A stretch of 64,000 bases of DNA from Pseudomonas guariconensis (GTDB taxonomy: Bacteria; Pseudomonadota; Gammaproteobacteria; Pseudomonadales; Pseudomonadaceae): contig NZ_FMYX01000001.1 in the NCBI RefSeq assembly GCF_900102675.1, positions 310,001 to 374,000 of the forward strand, written 5' to 3'. Position numbers and translations under genes: made by a program. Positions 63,985 to 64,000 of this stretch are shown piece after piece. The notes under the pieces are model-generated. The model did no database searches and was not told where the DNA came from. It saw only the letters and a program-made list of their open reading frames with translations. Within the stretch, counting starts at the first letter, position 1. Each line of letters opens with the position of its first letter.

Positions 63985-64000
63985 TCAGGCTTCGTGGGGC
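63985..64000 (-). CDS. 3' end of a further minus-strand gene (partial)
   Basis: The reverse strand reads ...CCC CAC GAA GCC TGA, a possible Pro-His-Glu-Ala C-terminus, 27 bases before the terminator. In Pseudomonas the gene upstream of mobA is often moaB, but only a few codons are visible here and the identity is a guess from gene order. Confidence 0.3.

Overview
The window is high-GC, tightly packed chromosomal DNA from a fluorescent Pseudomonas, most likely the P. putida group. Supporting signs are P. putida-type REP elements (TTCGCGGG...CCCGCTCCCAC), an acoin (aco) operon, a quinohemoprotein amine dehydrogenase (qhp/pea) cluster, and a giant multicopper oxidase of the MnxG/McoA type known from Mn-oxidising P. 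putida. I saw no rRNA, tRNA, CRISPR array, prophage or insertion sequence. The organism assignment rests on family knowledge, not a database search.

Left part (1-12.6 kb): a VOC protein, a DUF2238 membrane protein, an erythromycin-esterase-like protein next to a phosphoribosyltransferase, an MHS-family transporter and an unknown protein on the minus strand. A seven-gene plus-strand operon follows (5921-12212): thermostable-hemolysin-like protein, AMP-forming ligase, heme-oxygenase-like diiron enzyme, SDR, TPR protein and its own two-component system. Direct repeats with an 11-bp period in front of it look like the box for that response regulator.

Acoin block (12.7-19.1 kb): acoXABC on the minus strand with a strong sigma-54 promoter and a 19-bp palindrome, divergent from the enhancer-binding regulator acoR.

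Central block (19.2-47.2 kb): three sigma-54-type transcription units. The first is mnxG (1948 aa) with a beta-propeller protein, two SCO proteins, a cytochrome c/periplasmic-binding fusion and a SurA-like protein. The second starts with an orphan receiver protein, then a type II secretion/type IV pilus-like machine lacking a GspF/PilC gene, and runs directly into the curli export genes csgEFG. The third, convergent on the minus strand, carries two paralogous secreted proteins and csgB/csgA-like curlins. Units two and three share an identical 14-bp dyad upstream of their sigma-54 promoters, and unit one has related GGGG/CCCC dyads. My inference is a common activator for a surface programme of metal oxidation, secretion and amyloid fibres. 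An alkB gene sits between units two and three.

Right part (47.6-62.9 kb): a complete qhp amine-dehydrogenase system. A sigma-54 activator is followed by the maturation genes qhpF, qhpE and qhpG. A minus-strand aldehyde dehydrogenase and porin come next, then qhpA-qhpD-qhpC-qhpB and an acyl-CoA ligase. Together these would take a primary amine to aldehyde, acid and CoA ester. The window ends with a repeat-rich intergenic region, mobA and the edge of another minus-strand gene.
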